This document shows, piece by piece, positions 33,634 through 42,415 of a stretch of DNA of 46,183 nt (its first letter is position 1; every line of letters begins with the position of its first letter). The notes below the pieces were generated by a model that had not been told where the DNA came from, searched no databases, and worked only from the letters and a program-made list of their open reading frames with translations. Origin of the DNA: Roseibium sp. TrichSKD4 (GTDB lineage: Bacteria > Pseudomonadota > Alphaproteobacteria > Rhizobiales > Stappiaceae); NCBI RefSeq assembly GCF_000148725.1, contig NZ_GL476321.1, forward strand, positions 87,320 through 133,502, in the 5' to 3' direction. Position numbers and translations under genes: made by a program.

Positions 33634-34683
33634 GTGTACGCTATCGAAATTCAGAATATGAAAATGGCTTTCGGGCGCTTCGAGGCTCTCAAGGATATCA
33701 ATCTGCAGGTTTCGAAGGGTGAGTTTGTTACGCTCTTGGGGCCGTCGGGGTGTGGTAAAACCACTTTACTCAAGGCTTTATCGGGGTTTCTGACCCCGAC
33801 GGCTGGCGATATCTTTATGGGAGGGGAGACTGTTACGGCCCTTCCTCCGGAATCCCGGGATACTGCCCTTTGCTTTCAATCTTACGCGCTGTTCCCGCAT
33901 CTTACCGTCAAGGAAAACCTGGATTTTGGCTTGCGTCAGAAAAAAGTTCCCTTAGCGGAGCGTGTGCAGCGTGTTGATCGAGTCTCTGAGCAACTTGAAC
34001 TCGGAGCTCAACTGGACAAGTTGCCCAATCAACTATCTGGCGGGCAGCAACAACGTGTAGCTCTGGGTCGTGCGCTCGTAATGCAACCAGCGGTAATTCT
34101 CTTCGACGAGCCGCTGTCCAACCTCGATGCGAAGCTTAGAGATTCAGTGCGCATAGAGATTCGACGCATCCAACGCGAAAATAATCTCACGGCAATTTAT
34201 GTCACGCATGACCAAGCTGAGGCATTGTCAATGTCTGATCGGGTTGTGGTTTTGAATGGAGGTCGCGTCGAACAAGTCGCGGCACCCAAAGAGATCTACA
34301 ATAATCCGGCAACAAGCTTCGTGGCGGATTTTATCGGTAGTGCCAACATTATGGATGCTGAGGTTGTGGGGGAAAGTAGCCCGGGTCAATGGCGCCTTAA
34401 CACGCCGCTGGGTGAGTTGGTGAGTGAATCCAAGTCGCGACCCAAAGGAAAGAACATCAAAGTATGCTGGCGCCCCGAAGAGGCAAAGATCCATGGAACG
34501 GGATTGAATACAGTATCTTCTCCAATTCGTGACGTTTCATTTCAAGGTGCATATAGCGATCTGTTTTTGACCACGAATGGCTGCGAAATCCGTCTTCAGG
34601 CGCGAGAATTTGGGCTGAAAGAAGGAGACGTCATCGACTACTCCATCCCGCCTGAACACCTAATCATGTTGGAGGCGAATTGA
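33634..34683 (+). CDS. ABC importer ATPase (PotA/FbpC/UgpC-like)
   Basis: 349 aa from the GTG at 33634; a TTG at 33619 would place the GGGAGGG ribosome-binding site inside the gene. Walker A GPSGCGKTT, Q-loop CFQSYALFPH, signature LSGGQQQRVALGRAL, Walker B VILFDEPLSNLD and switch His YVTHDQ are all present. A C-terminal TOBE-like domain (about 245-349) is typical of this importer class. It energises the two permeases that follow. TGATG overlap with the next gene. Confidence 0.93.
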   Translation: MYAIEIQNMKMAFGRFEALKDINLQVSKGEFVTLLGPSGCGKTTLLKALSGFLTPTAGDIFMGGETVTALPPESRDTALCFQSYALFPHLTVKENLDFGLRQKKVPLAERVQRVDRVSEQLELGAQLDKLPNQLSGGQQQRVALGRALVMQPAVILFDEPLSNLDAKLRDSVRIEIRRIQRENNLTAIYVTHDQAEALSMSDRVVVLNGGRVEQVAAPKEIYNNPATSFVADFIGSANIMDAEVVGESSPGQWRLNTPLGELVSESKSRPKGKNIKVCWRPEEAKIHGTGLNTVSSPIRDVSFQGAYSDLFLTTNGCEIRLQAREFGLKEGDVIDYSIPPEHLIMLEAN

Positions 34684-35537
34684 TGGACTGGCGAAAGAGT
34701 GCGCAGGTCGTGCTTCTACTGCTTCCAGGGTTGGGATTGATCTTAGCGATGATTGGGTCGGTTCTATATATCGCCGTGGCTCAGTCATTTGGTTACTACA
34801 ACCTTACCGGTGAAAGCGGTTTTTCGGTCGAATTCTGGGAAAGTATGCTGGACCGAAAAATATACAACCGGTCTTGGCGTTACTCTCTTTATATCGGGTT
34901 CTTTAGTGCAATCATTTCGGTTGCCTTAGCTTACCCGCTGGCGATTTGGCTTCGGAGGCCATTTGCCGGATCCGACGTCATTGGAGCGTTGCTAAAGGCA
35001 CCGCTTCTGGTTCACGGGCTGGTTGCTGCATTCTTGTTCATCAATGTGGTCTCGTACAACGGGATCTTTAATCAGTTCATGCAGGGGATCGGCCTTTGGG
35101 ACGGGCCTCGGCGATTGCAGAACGACCAGAACGGGTTTGGCGTTTTGATCTTGCAAGTGTGGAAGCAGATGCCGTTTGCGCTCCTCATAATGATTGGATC
35201 GGTTCAGGCAATTTCTGACGACGTTCTTGATGCGGCTAGGGATTTGGGTGCAGGTGCATTCACTCGGTTCCGTCGCATTATTGCTCCCCTGAGTCTTTCA
35301 GCGATGCAGGCAGCATTGGTGATTATCTTTATGGGCGCAGTTGCAGACTTCTCGTTTCAGGTGATTGCAGGCCCGACGAACAGGCAATCTCTGGCGCAAC
35401 TCATGGTGTTTTTTAAGGAGAACGGCCAATGGAATGATGCGGCAGTTGTCGGCGTAACTCTGATGGTTCTTGCTTTGTTATGCGCGGGCTTATTGGCATT
35501 GACCGCTCGTATAATTGTTTATGGGAGGATTCGCTAA
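34683..35537 (+). CDS. ABC importer permease 1
   Basis: 284 aa from the ATG at 34683. About six membrane helices (first at about residues 10-32). The EAA-type cytoplasmic loop is visible: DVLDAARDLGAGAFTRFRRI, followed by IIAPLSL. This is the binding-protein-dependent inner-membrane permease of the polyamine/iron/phosphonate superclass (PotB-like). It pairs with the next gene product; the TAATG overlap suggests coupled translation. Confidence 0.9.
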   Translation: MDWRKSAQVVLLLLPGLGLILAMIGSVLYIAVAQSFGYYNLTGESGFSVEFWESMLDRKIYNRSWRYSLYIGFFSAIISVALAYPLAIWLRRPFAGSDVIGALLKAPLLVHGLVAAFLFINVVSYNGIFNQFMQGIGLWDGPRRLQNDQNGFGVLILQVWKQMPFALLIMIGSVQAISDDVLDAARDLGAGAFTRFRRIIAPLSLSAMQAALVIIFMGAVADFSFQVIAGPTNRQSLAQLMVFFKENGQWNDAAVVGVTLMVLALLCAGLLALTARIIVYGRIR

Positions 35538-36364
35538 TGAGCCAGGCAAAACTCAATAAGATTCTGTTGTACTCTTTGGTTGCGGTCTGTGCTCTCTGGC
35601 TGATCATTCCGTTCACAATGGCGATCCTTTGGTCGTTGGTAGATCCGACCAAACCTTGGACAGCAGACAAGCTTCTACCGCCAGTTATGTCCTTCTATCG
35701 CTGGCAATACCTGTGGGAAAACTCTTCTCTGCAACAGGCAATGATTAACTCTTACACATTGGCTCCAACAGCGGCCGTGCTCGCACTGGTTTTGGCCACA
35801 CCGACAGCGTTTGCTTTTGGTCGGTTGTCATTTCCTGGCAAATCTGTAGCTCAAACGCTCGCACTATTGCCCTTGATCGTGCCAGGGTTTGTGACGGCCG
35901 TATTCTTTACCGCGTTTCTCTTTAGGTTGGGATTCGCTCATTGGCGCTTTGGCGGCATCGTGCTGGCCCATTGTGTCTTGTTTATGCCCTTTGCAGTTCG
36001 GATCATGACAGTCAGTTTTGAAACAGTTCGTCAAGATCATATCGATGCAGCGCGTGACCTTGGCGCCAGCACATGTCAGCGATGGAAAGTGGCATATCTT
36101 CCAGCGTTGAAGCCAGGTGTGTTTGCGTCTTTGCTCATCGTTTTCATTTATTCGATTGAAGAGTTTGCAGTCGCATTCATCTTGGGTTCGCCGGATTTCG
36201 TAACAATCCCAACACTCCTCTTCAGTCAGATGGGGCAGGACTTCGTTCGTCCCAACGCAGCCGTGCTATCGCTCATTCTCGTCGTACCGAATGTCTTCCT
36301 GATGCTTGGTCTTGAGAAGCTTATGCGATCAGCTAACCCCGCTCTCGCTTCTGGCAAGGGCTAA
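35537..36364 (+). CDS. ABC importer permease 2
   Basis: 275 aa from the ATG at 35537, overlapping the previous stop by one base. About six membrane helices; EAA loop DHIDAARDLGASTCQRWKV, followed by AYLPALKPG. PotC-like partner of the preceding permease. Confidence 0.9.
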   Translation: MSQAKLNKILLYSLVAVCALWLIIPFTMAILWSLVDPTKPWTADKLLPPVMSFYRWQYLWENSSLQQAMINSYTLAPTAAVLALVLATPTAFAFGRLSFPGKSVAQTLALLPLIVPGFVTAVFFTAFLFRLGFAHWRFGGIVLAHCVLFMPFAVRIMTVSFETVRQDHIDAARDLGASTCQRWKVAYLPALKPGVFASLLIVFIYSIEEFAVAFILGSPDFVTIPTLLFSQMGQDFVRPNAAVLSLILVVPNVFLMLGLEKLMRSANPALASGKG

Positions 36365-36388
36365 ATCCAACCGATATGGGAGATCACA

Positions 36389-37495
36389 ATGATACGTAAA
36401 CTGATGGCAACAGCAATTTCACTTGCACTCGGTGCAGGGACTGCCTCCGCCACAGACCTCAATGAAATGAGTTGGGATGAAATTGTTGCTCTAGCTCAAG
36501 AGCAAGGCGAATTGACTTGGTACGTTTGGTATCTGCAAGACGAACTGCGTGGCGCCGTCTCAGCTTTTGAAGAAAAGTACGGTATTACAGTTACTATTCC
36601 AGAGACCACCAATAGCGGCCAAAAAGACAAACTTCGTGCGGAACGCGACCGGGAAACCGGCGATATGGACGTGTTTGCAACAAGCTTCAACACGGCCTCT
36701 GAACTTGACCTGTCAGATTTCTTCTACGATCTCGATGAGCTACTTCCTGATACCGAAGGGCGTGCCCAAGAGATTGGTGGGATTTCCGGTGAAGGATATC
36801 TCTTCGGATTTTGGGGCAACCAAACTGGCATCGCGTATGATCCAGCGCATGTAAGTGTTGGAGACCTTCCTCAGTCACCGGAAGAATTCGCGGCCTTTTG
36901 GGCGGCAAACCCCGGAAAAATGGGTTTTAACTATGAGAAGGGTGGATCTGGGCCCTCGTTCATTACCAACACTCTACGTGTTCTGAGCGACATCGACTTC
37001 TACAATCCAGAGAGTTCGCCAGAGAAAATTGCAAGCTTACAGGGCGGGATCGATTTCTTCAACGAGCACGCTGCGAACTATGTCATCACCGCTTCGAACG
37101 CGGATAGCATTACGCGGATTTCCGACGCTGAACTCTGGATGGCTCCAGCGTGGGAAGACCACCTAGCTGGCCTTCAAAAGCGTGGCGAAGCACGCTCTGA
37201 TATTGCGTACTATATCCCATCAATGGGTATGTCGGGTGGTGGAAATGGCGTTGCGATCCCGTTGAACGCACCTAATGCCGCTGCTGCATTGGTGTTCGTC
37301 AACTGGTTGACCTCCGCCGAAACTCAGACTGCTTTGAACGTGAGCTTTGGTACTGCACCCACTCACGCAGATGCAGATGGCTCCAAGGCGTTGGTGCCAG
37401 CTGAGCAACGCGTTTATCAAACAGGCTGGGCAAGCAAGCCCTTCTATAGCGACATGCTGGCGCATTTCGTCGAAGAAGTGGTGTTGGAACGCTAG
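36389..37495 (+). CDS. ABC importer periplasmic substrate-binding protein
   Basis: 368 aa; RBS GGGAG 6 bp before the ATG. A signal peptide (about 1-21, LMATAISLALGAGTASA) leads to a family-1-type extracellular solute-binding protein with AFEEKYGITVTIPETT, GDMDVFATSFNTASELD and GIAYDPAHV. It is closest in feel to iron/polyamine/YnjB-type binding proteins. The ligand cannot be told from sequence. It completes a four-gene importer. The spacing of 24 bp to the upstream gene fits a single operon. Confidence 0.9.
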   Translation: MIRKLMATAISLALGAGTASATDLNEMSWDEIVALAQEQGELTWYVWYLQDELRGAVSAFEEKYGITVTIPETTNSGQKDKLRAERDRETGDMDVFATSFNTASELDLSDFFYDLDELLPDTEGRAQEIGGISGEGYLFGFWGNQTGIAYDPAHVSVGDLPQSPEEFAAFWAANPGKMGFNYEKGGSGPSFITNTLRVLSDIDFYNPESSPEKIASLQGGIDFFNEHAANYVITASNADSITRISDAELWMAPAWEDHLAGLQKRGEARSDIAYYIPSMGMSGGGNGVAIPLNAPNAAAALVFVNWLTSAETQTALNVSFGTAPTHADADGSKALVPAEQRVYQTGWASKPFYSDMLAHFVEEVVLER

Positions 37496-37706
37496 AGCAG
37501 AACCGGTTTACGTGAAACGCTCCACCGTCTCGCGCAAACCGATTCAACCGCACTCTGGAGCGTGACTGACATCACTAATCTAAATGGCTAGTCAGTGTGC
37601 GGCAATCCTCCCGGTCACTTGTCGTGGAGTTTATCTCCACGACCTTTTCCGACGTAAAAATGGGTGCGACGTGCCAATAAACAAAAACACCCCATCGAGG
37701 CCAGAT

Positions 37707-38486
37707 ATGATTGAGACATTGACTGGAAAACTATCAAGTCTGCCCCGCCCAAAAGCCATTACTGAGCGTGGAGGGGGCGGTAAATTTGATACAAAGGGCC
37801 AAGCCATGTTTTGGCCGGGAAACACATTCATTTGCCACATTCATCCTACTTCCCATGCTCATAAAGCATTGATTGCACTTCAATCTCTCATCCGAAAATC
37901 GGAATTTGGACACCTATTTACCTACTTGCCTCCGTCCAGTTTCCACATGACCGTTTTTGAAGGATGGGCGCCGTTTTTGAATGAACAAGGAAATTGGCCC
38001 GCTGATTTAGGATCAGATGACAGCCGAGTGGCGGCGACTGCAAGGCTTCAAAACGGCGTTCGGGATCTTCTTGTTCCGCAGGAATTTAGGGTGAAACCGG
38101 TTGACCTATTTGCGCTTCATAGCGTTACTCTAAAGGGAGCTGACGATTGGCAAGAAACTTCCCTGCGCCATACTCGTGAGATCCTTCGAGAGGCCACCGG
38201 CATCCAATCCGAGGACTTCGCAGGATACGTATTTCATATCACCTTAGCCTACCAGATGAAGTGGGTGGACAAATGCCAAGCCAAAGAAATGGCGCTACTA
38301 AGTAAAAGGCTTGGGCGAACCTTCTGCAACCAAATCACCGAAATTGAGCTTGGGCCATGCGAGTTGTGTGAATTTGATTCAATGCACAGATTTGATACAA
38401 TCACGAAATTGGGTGGCGGCCAATCGAATTTGAAGGATGCTTTCGCGGTCCGGGGTGAGGAGAGTGGTGATCATGAGGGTGTCTGA
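37707..38486 (+). CDS. DUF1868 / 2H-phosphoesterase-like protein
   Basis: 259 aa from the ATG at 37707, chosen for its GAGG RBS six bases upstream; a longer start at 37584 has no clear RBS and adds an unconserved stretch. FDTKGQAMFWPGNTFICHI and FHMTVFEG followed by FHITLAYQM give the two H-x-T motifs of the 2H phosphoesterase superfamily. Members hydrolyse or ligate 2',3'-cyclic or similar phosphodiesters. It follows the importer genes (211 bp gap) and may act on the imported compound, an inference from position only. Confidence 0.8.
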   Translation: MIETLTGKLSSLPRPKAITERGGGGKFDTKGQAMFWPGNTFICHIHPTSHAHKALIALQSLIRKSEFGHLFTYLPPSSFHMTVFEGWAPFLNEQGNWPADLGSDDSRVAATARLQNGVRDLLVPQEFRVKPVDLFALHSVTLKGADDWQETSLRHTREILREATGIQSEDFAGYVFHITLAYQMKWVDKCQAKEMALLSKRLGRTFCNQITEIELGPCELCEFDSMHRFDTITKLGGGQSNLKDAFAVRGEESGDHEGV

Positions 38487-38610
38487 GGAGTTGGCCGAAA
38501 TCGTGCAAGAAGCGCCAAGAGAATTCGTTCTGCCGTCGTTTCGGATTTTACCATCCGAGGAGATATCTACGAAATCCAACCGGTTTGATCTGGTAACGCA
38601 AGTGGTTTGA
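38473..38610 (+). CDS. Possible small ORF after the DUF1868 gene
   Basis: A 45-codon frame from the ATG at 38473 overlaps the DUF1868 stop by 14 bp and reads MRVSEELAEIVQEAPREFVL. No family is recognised. It may be the beginning of a gene cut by the IS6 insertion at 38680, or chance. Confidence 0.3.
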   Translation: MRVSEELAEIVQEAPREFVLPSFRILPSEEISTKSNRFDLVTQVV

Positions 38611-38744
38611 TTTGCGCCAGAAGCTAAGGAGGCCTTTGGGCTGACCTGCGCATTCGCCTCCCATCATGGCGCTACAATCGGCACTGTTGCAAATTTCTTT
38701 CGCTGGTGCGAGAAGCAGCTTTTTCAGAGCAGGTTGTTGATTTC

Positions 38745-39467
38745 ATGAGTGCATTCAAAGGCCGTCATTTCACGGGTGAAGTCGTGTTGTGGGCGGTTCG
38801 CTGGTATTGCCGGTATGGGATCAGTTATCGCGACCTTGAACAAATGATGGCCGAGCGCGGCGTGCGGGTCGATCACGCCACGATCTACCGGTGGGTTCAG
38901 ACCTACGCCCCTGAAATGGAAAAACGTCTGCGCTGGCAGTGGCGTCGGCCAGCTTCGGGCAGTTGGCGGGTCGATGAAACCTACATCAAAGTTCGCGGAA
39001 AATGGACTTATCTGTACCGGGCGGTGGACACACACGGGAACACCATCGACTTCTATCTCTCAGCCACCCGGAATACGAAGGCCGCGAAACGGTTCCTGGG
39101 CAAGGCATTGAGGGGGCTGAAAGACTGGGAAAAGCCCCATACAATCAACACTGACAAAGCGCCCACTTATGGTGCGGCTATTCTGGAGCTGAAAGCGGAG
39201 GGCAAATGCCCCTCGGACACCGAGCATCGTCAGGTCAAGTACCTGAACAATATCGTCGAGGCCGATCACGGCAAGCTGAAACAGCTGATCCGGCCCGTAC
39301 GCGGGTTCAAAACGTTGAAGTCAGCCTACGCGACAATCAAGGGCTTTGAGGTCATGCGTGCCCTACGCAAGGGCCAAGCCGGCATCTTCAACTTCACAAA
39401 TGACATTCTCGGCGAGGCTCGCATCGTCGAACGATGCGTTCGGCATCGGTGCCTGTGCTCTGGCTGA
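38745..39467 (+). CDS. IS6-family transposase with frameshifted C-terminus
   Basis: 240 aa from MSAFKGRHFTGEVV, the usual IS6 start; a GTG at 38706 lies nearer the terminal repeat. Catalytic residues are intact: Asp in SWRVDETYIKV, Asp in TINTDKAPTY and Glu in NIVEADHGKLK. After GEARIVER the frame changes: the family-like sequence FGIGACALAEAMNMLENHL continues one frame over, from about 39440 to 39512, so one base was gained near 39435. The last ~25 residues are replaced by CVRHRCLCSG. Catalysis might survive. Confidence 0.85.
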   Translation: MSAFKGRHFTGEVVLWAVRWYCRYGISYRDLEQMMAERGVRVDHATIYRWVQTYAPEMEKRLRWQWRRPASGSWRVDETYIKVRGKWTYLYRAVDTHGNTIDFYLSATRNTKAAKRFLGKALRGLKDWEKPHTINTDKAPTYGAAILELKAEGKCPSDTEHRQVKYLNNIVEADHGKLKQLIRPVRGFKTLKSAYATIKGFEVMRALRKGQAGIFNFTNDILGEARIVERCVRHRCLCSG

Positions 39468-39644
39468 AGCCATGAACATGCTCGAAAACCATCTTCAAGA
39501 TGCTGAAGCTTGAACTGGAGTGCCGGAATGGGCAGAAATCTGTCGGGACGCAAAGTTTGATGGTGTGGAACGGCCCTTCGCACCCGGCATCAAGGATGCC
39601 TATTGTGATGATGCCAATCGTCACATGATAGAAGGAACCATTCC

Positions 39645-40676
39645 ATGGACAAGATTACCACAATCGGACTGGATTTAGCCAAATCGGTCTTTCAAGTTCA
39701 TGGCGTTACGGAAGATGGCGGTGTCGCTGTGCGACGTCGTTTACGGCGATCACAGCTATTGGAATTCTTCCGTACCGTTGAGCCTTGTCTTGTCGGCCTT
39801 GAAGCATGCGCCAGCGCGCATTACTGGGCTAGTGAGATCAGAAAATTCGGCCACACGGTACGTTTGATGCCTCCGGTCTATGTGAAGCCTTATGTTAAGC
39901 GAAACAAGACCGATGCAGCCGATGCAGAGGCAATCTGCGAAGCAGTCACGCGTCCGACGATGCGTTTTGTGCCCGTCAAATCACGTGAAGAGCAAGCTGC
40001 GGGCATTGTGTTGAAAACCCGAGAGCTCCTCGTGCGTCAAAGAAGCCAAACAGCAAACGCCCTGCGTGCTCATATGGCTGAGTTCGGAATTATCGCTGCA
40101 AGTGGAATGGCGAGTATTGCCAGGCTTACAGCCATTTTGCGCGACAATCAGGATGACTGCTTACCAAACGCGGCCAGAGCAGCGCTTCTGGAAATGGCCG
40201 AGCAGATAGAAAAGCTGACGGACAGGATTAATGCGTTGGATACCAAGATCGTTGCAGGCGTGAAAGCCGATGAAGCGGCTCGTCGATTGACGACTATTCC
40301 GGGCGTCGGGCCAATTATTGCCGCGACCGTTCGTGCAGTCATCCAGGATCCCGCTGCCTTCCGGACGGGGCGAGACTTAGCTGCCTGGATTGGCCTTACG
40401 CCCAACGCCAATTCCAGTGGAGGAAAAGAGCGCCTCGGGAGAATCTCCAAGCGTGGCAATAAACAACTGCGCACTCTTTTGATCGTCGGCGCCACGGCGG
40501 TTCTGAAGCAAGCCCGTGGAGCACAGAAGCGACCTGAATGGGTCCTGTCATTGTTGGCGCGGCGTCCCTACAAAGTGGCGGCTGTTGCACTGGCCAACAA
40601 GATGGTACGCATCATATGGGCGTTACTCGTGAAGGGGGGAACATATCAAGCGCCAACGGCCATGGCAAAGATTTAG
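39645..40676 (+). CDS. IS110-family recombinase (DEDD transposase), copy 2
   Basis: 343 aa with a protein sequence identical to the product of 23659-24690; one synonymous base difference (GCG for GCC in the ASAHYW region) was seen. Same DEDD and Transposase_20 domains. Near identity means recent movement or gene conversion between the copies. Confidence 0.95.
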   Translation: MDKITTIGLDLAKSVFQVHGVTEDGGVAVRRRLRRSQLLEFFRTVEPCLVGLEACASAHYWASEIRKFGHTVRLMPPVYVKPYVKRNKTDAADAEAICEAVTRPTMRFVPVKSREEQAAGIVLKTRELLVRQRSQTANALRAHMAEFGIIAASGMASIARLTAILRDNQDDCLPNAARAALLEMAEQIEKLTDRINALDTKIVAGVKADEAARRLTTIPGVGPIIAATVRAVIQDPAAFRTGRDLAAWIGLTPNANSSGGKERLGRISKRGNKQLRTLLIVGATAVLKQARGAQKRPEWVLSLLARRPYKVAAVALANKMVRIIWALLVKGGTYQAPTAMAKI

Positions 40677-40937
40677 GACTATCATTGCCGGCGTTTCAAC
40701 GCCGGGATAACACGGCAAGGTACGAAAGCGTGATGAACCCGCGGGGCAAAACCTCAATATCAATCAGACCGCCTGTTGCAATGCGCCTTCGAGCGCGCAA
40801 ATTTGATTAGGCGATTGGTATTGCGGATATCATCGTGGCCAGCGGTCGATGGCCGCAAAAACAGGCCGTACATATGACTGCACCGTCCGACGGAAAATTA
40901 ACGCAGAAAAACCTTGCTTTGTGGGCCGTTCCACATA
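40677..40937 (+). ncRNA. Candidate bridge RNA region of IS110 copy 2
   Basis: Same sequence as in copy 1. The target-guide strands are at 40773-40781 (CTGTTGCAA) and 40799-40805 (AAATTTG). At this site the target is CAAAGTTTG/CAACAGAG, so the second guide has one mismatch (AAGTTTG versus AAATTTG). Confidence 0.5.
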
Positions 40938-41047
40938 TGCAACAGAGCCCTTTCTCGTCGATTTGAGCGCTGATTGCGGGCTCTCTGTTCAATCCTGGAG
41001 GCTGGAGTGCTCATTATATATAGAAGGACAAACGAGTTGCTAGTATG

Positions 41048-41076
41048 ACGGAAGCAAAAAGCATTTTAGCTTCCGT
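41048..41076. promoter_or_regulatory. Stem-loop upstream of the DUF1612 gene
   Basis: ACGGAAGC (41048-41055) pairs perfectly with GCTTCCGT (41069-41076) across a 13-nt loop, about 20 bp before the gene start. It could be an attenuator or operator. The AAGGAAG that follows may be the RBS. Confidence 0.5.
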
Positions 41077-41096
41077 AAGGAAGTCGAAATGCCATT

Positions 41097-42209
41097 GTGT
41101 CAATGATTTATGAAATCGGAAAACTGAAACACGAGACCCTCCTGGGGCCGTTGGCTGCCGCTGAGGATGCTCTTGCCCGGCTCGATGAGCGCGTCGCCCG
41201 ATCTGAGGTCGGCGCAGGCTTCGCCGAGCGGGCCGATTTCTTCGATTCCATCTCCAGTATGTGGGTCGGCGGCGAACTCGTCCATCTCGAGGATCTGGTT
41301 CTCCACGACGCACAGATGGATATTCGCGCACCGAGCCACGAGCTCGTCATTGCGCACCGCATTGTGCGGGCAAGGCGACGGGTAGTAAGAAACAATCCGG
41401 GGTGGGCAATCTCCCGAGCCGGGATCATGGGGCTGGCTGGCGTCACCGAGGACCCATCCAATGAGTCCAAGGACGTCGACTGGGAAGGTGAGGGGAGCGG
41501 ACGTGGTTTTATTGATAACGAAGTCCTGTCACCGGAACTGGTAGAGATCGACAAGGTCCTGGCTGAAACCAGTTGGCTGGTGGAAGCCGCTCCTTCCCAA
41601 ACTGCAAAAACGCGGCAACCGGAACTCGTGGTGGGCGAGTTGGTCATCCGGGATCCTGATTGGGACGAAACCGAAAAGACCACTGAGTGGTTCGGACTAC
41701 TCAAACAGGCCGAAATCTATCCACCGACTTTGGCGGCGGCCATTTTGTGGGATGCATGGGAGCAGCTCGAACCCATGCAGCGCCAGCACTGGCTCGGGCA
41801 GGTTCTCGTTTCCGATTACCTCAGATCGAGAGGAAAGGTACGGTCACACCTTCTAGCCTTCTCCGTGGGGCTGCGTGAGATGCCCCGCGATCGCCTGCGT
41901 GCGAGGAATAGAACAACCAGGCTGATCGCATTTCTCGACTCGATGACCGCAGCAGCTTCCAAAGGAATGAAGGATCTTGATCGTCTAACGCTCGCAAAAC
42001 GACAACTTGAGCGACGAACTGAAGGCAAGAGATCCAACAGCAGTCTGCCGGCTGCGATCGAACTCATTTTGTCGCGACCGATTGTATCTGCGCAGATGGT
42101 CGCCAAGGCGGCAAACATCACGCCGCGAGGGGCCTTGAACCTGATCAGAGAACTCGGCGTGCGCGAGATAACAGGCAGAGGTAGATACAGAGCATGGGGG
42201 ATTATTTGA
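41097..42209 (+). CDS. DUF1612 / HTH protein of the RHE_PE00001 type
   Basis: 370 aa from the GTG at 41097, or 368 from the ATG at 41103. Recognised pattern: an N-terminal region with RLDERVARSEVGAGFAERADF, SMWVGGELVHLEDLVLHDA and DIRAPSHELVIAHRIVRARR, and a C-terminal helix-turn-helix (ISAQMVAKAANITPRGALNL-like). Such proteins are frequent on rhizobial and other alphaproteobacterial plasmids, often near replication or mobile genes. The function is unknown; DNA binding is likely from the HTH. Confidence 0.8.
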   Translation: MSMIYEIGKLKHETLLGPLAAAEDALARLDERVARSEVGAGFAERADFFDSISSMWVGGELVHLEDLVLHDAQMDIRAPSHELVIAHRIVRARRRVVRNNPGWAISRAGIMGLAGVTEDPSNESKDVDWEGEGSGRGFIDNEVLSPELVEIDKVLAETSWLVEAAPSQTAKTRQPELVVGELVIRDPDWDETEKTTEWFGLLKQAEIYPPTLAAAILWDAWEQLEPMQRQHWLGQVLVSDYLRSRGKVRSHLLAFSVGLREMPRDRLRARNRTTRLIAFLDSMTAAASKGMKDLDRLTLAKRQLERRTEGKRSNSSLPAAIELILSRPIVSAQMVAKAANITPRGALNLIRELGVREITGRGRYRAWGII

Positions 42210-42276
42210 AATGTCAATGTTCGCGGATAGGGACTTAGCCGAGGATGACTGTTTTAATGATTTAGAAGAAGGTGCC

Positions 42277-42398
42277 TTTCAATCTGTCGGGCCTCTTCTT
42301 TCAGATGGTCGGTGTTCAAACCTCCAACCGGTCGCCATTCCGATTTCAATTGGTCGAAATTTGACTTTCAATTGGTCGGATATATGTTCTTTCGGTCG
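42277..42398 (+). repeat. Phased ~22-bp iteron-like array
   Basis: Six direct repeats of the type TTTCAATTGGTCG: TTTCAATCTGTCG (42277), TTTCAGATGGTCG (42299), CTCCAACCGGTCG (42322), two exact TTTCAATTGGTCG copies (42344, 42366) and GTTCTTTCGGTCG (42386). The spacing is 22, 23, 22, 22 and 20 bp, about two helical turns. The array fills the interval between the DUF1612 gene and the DUF4143 gene. It looks like plasmid replication iterons or a multi-site operator. The period is not a multiple of three, so an open frame across it (from 42211) is probably not coding. Confidence 0.75.
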
Positions 42399-42415
42399 AA
42401 AGGAGTCGCACGCCG

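Larger units (their letters stand above)
39560..40937 (+). mobile_element. IS110-family element (IS1111-like), copy 2
   Basis: Nearly identical to 23574-24951 and in the same orientation, 15986 bp away. Flanking TG at 39558-39559 and 40938-40939. It is inserted into the right terminal repeat of the IS6 element. Confidence 0.9.
38680..40949 (+). mobile_element. IS6-family element interrupted by IS110 copy 2
   Basis: The left end GGCACTGTTGCAAATTTC starts at 38680. The right end, CAAAGTTTG followed by CAACAGAGCC, is split by IS110 (39560-40937). Without IS110 the IS6 part is about 890 bp. The 8-bp flanks (CTACAATC and CTTTCTCG) differ, so it probably lies at a recombination or cointegrate junction. 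Confidence 0.8.

Noticed and set aside
42344-42378. CRISPR array
   Set aside because: Units are 13 bp with 9-bp gaps and there are no cas genes; the spacing fits iterons or operators instead.
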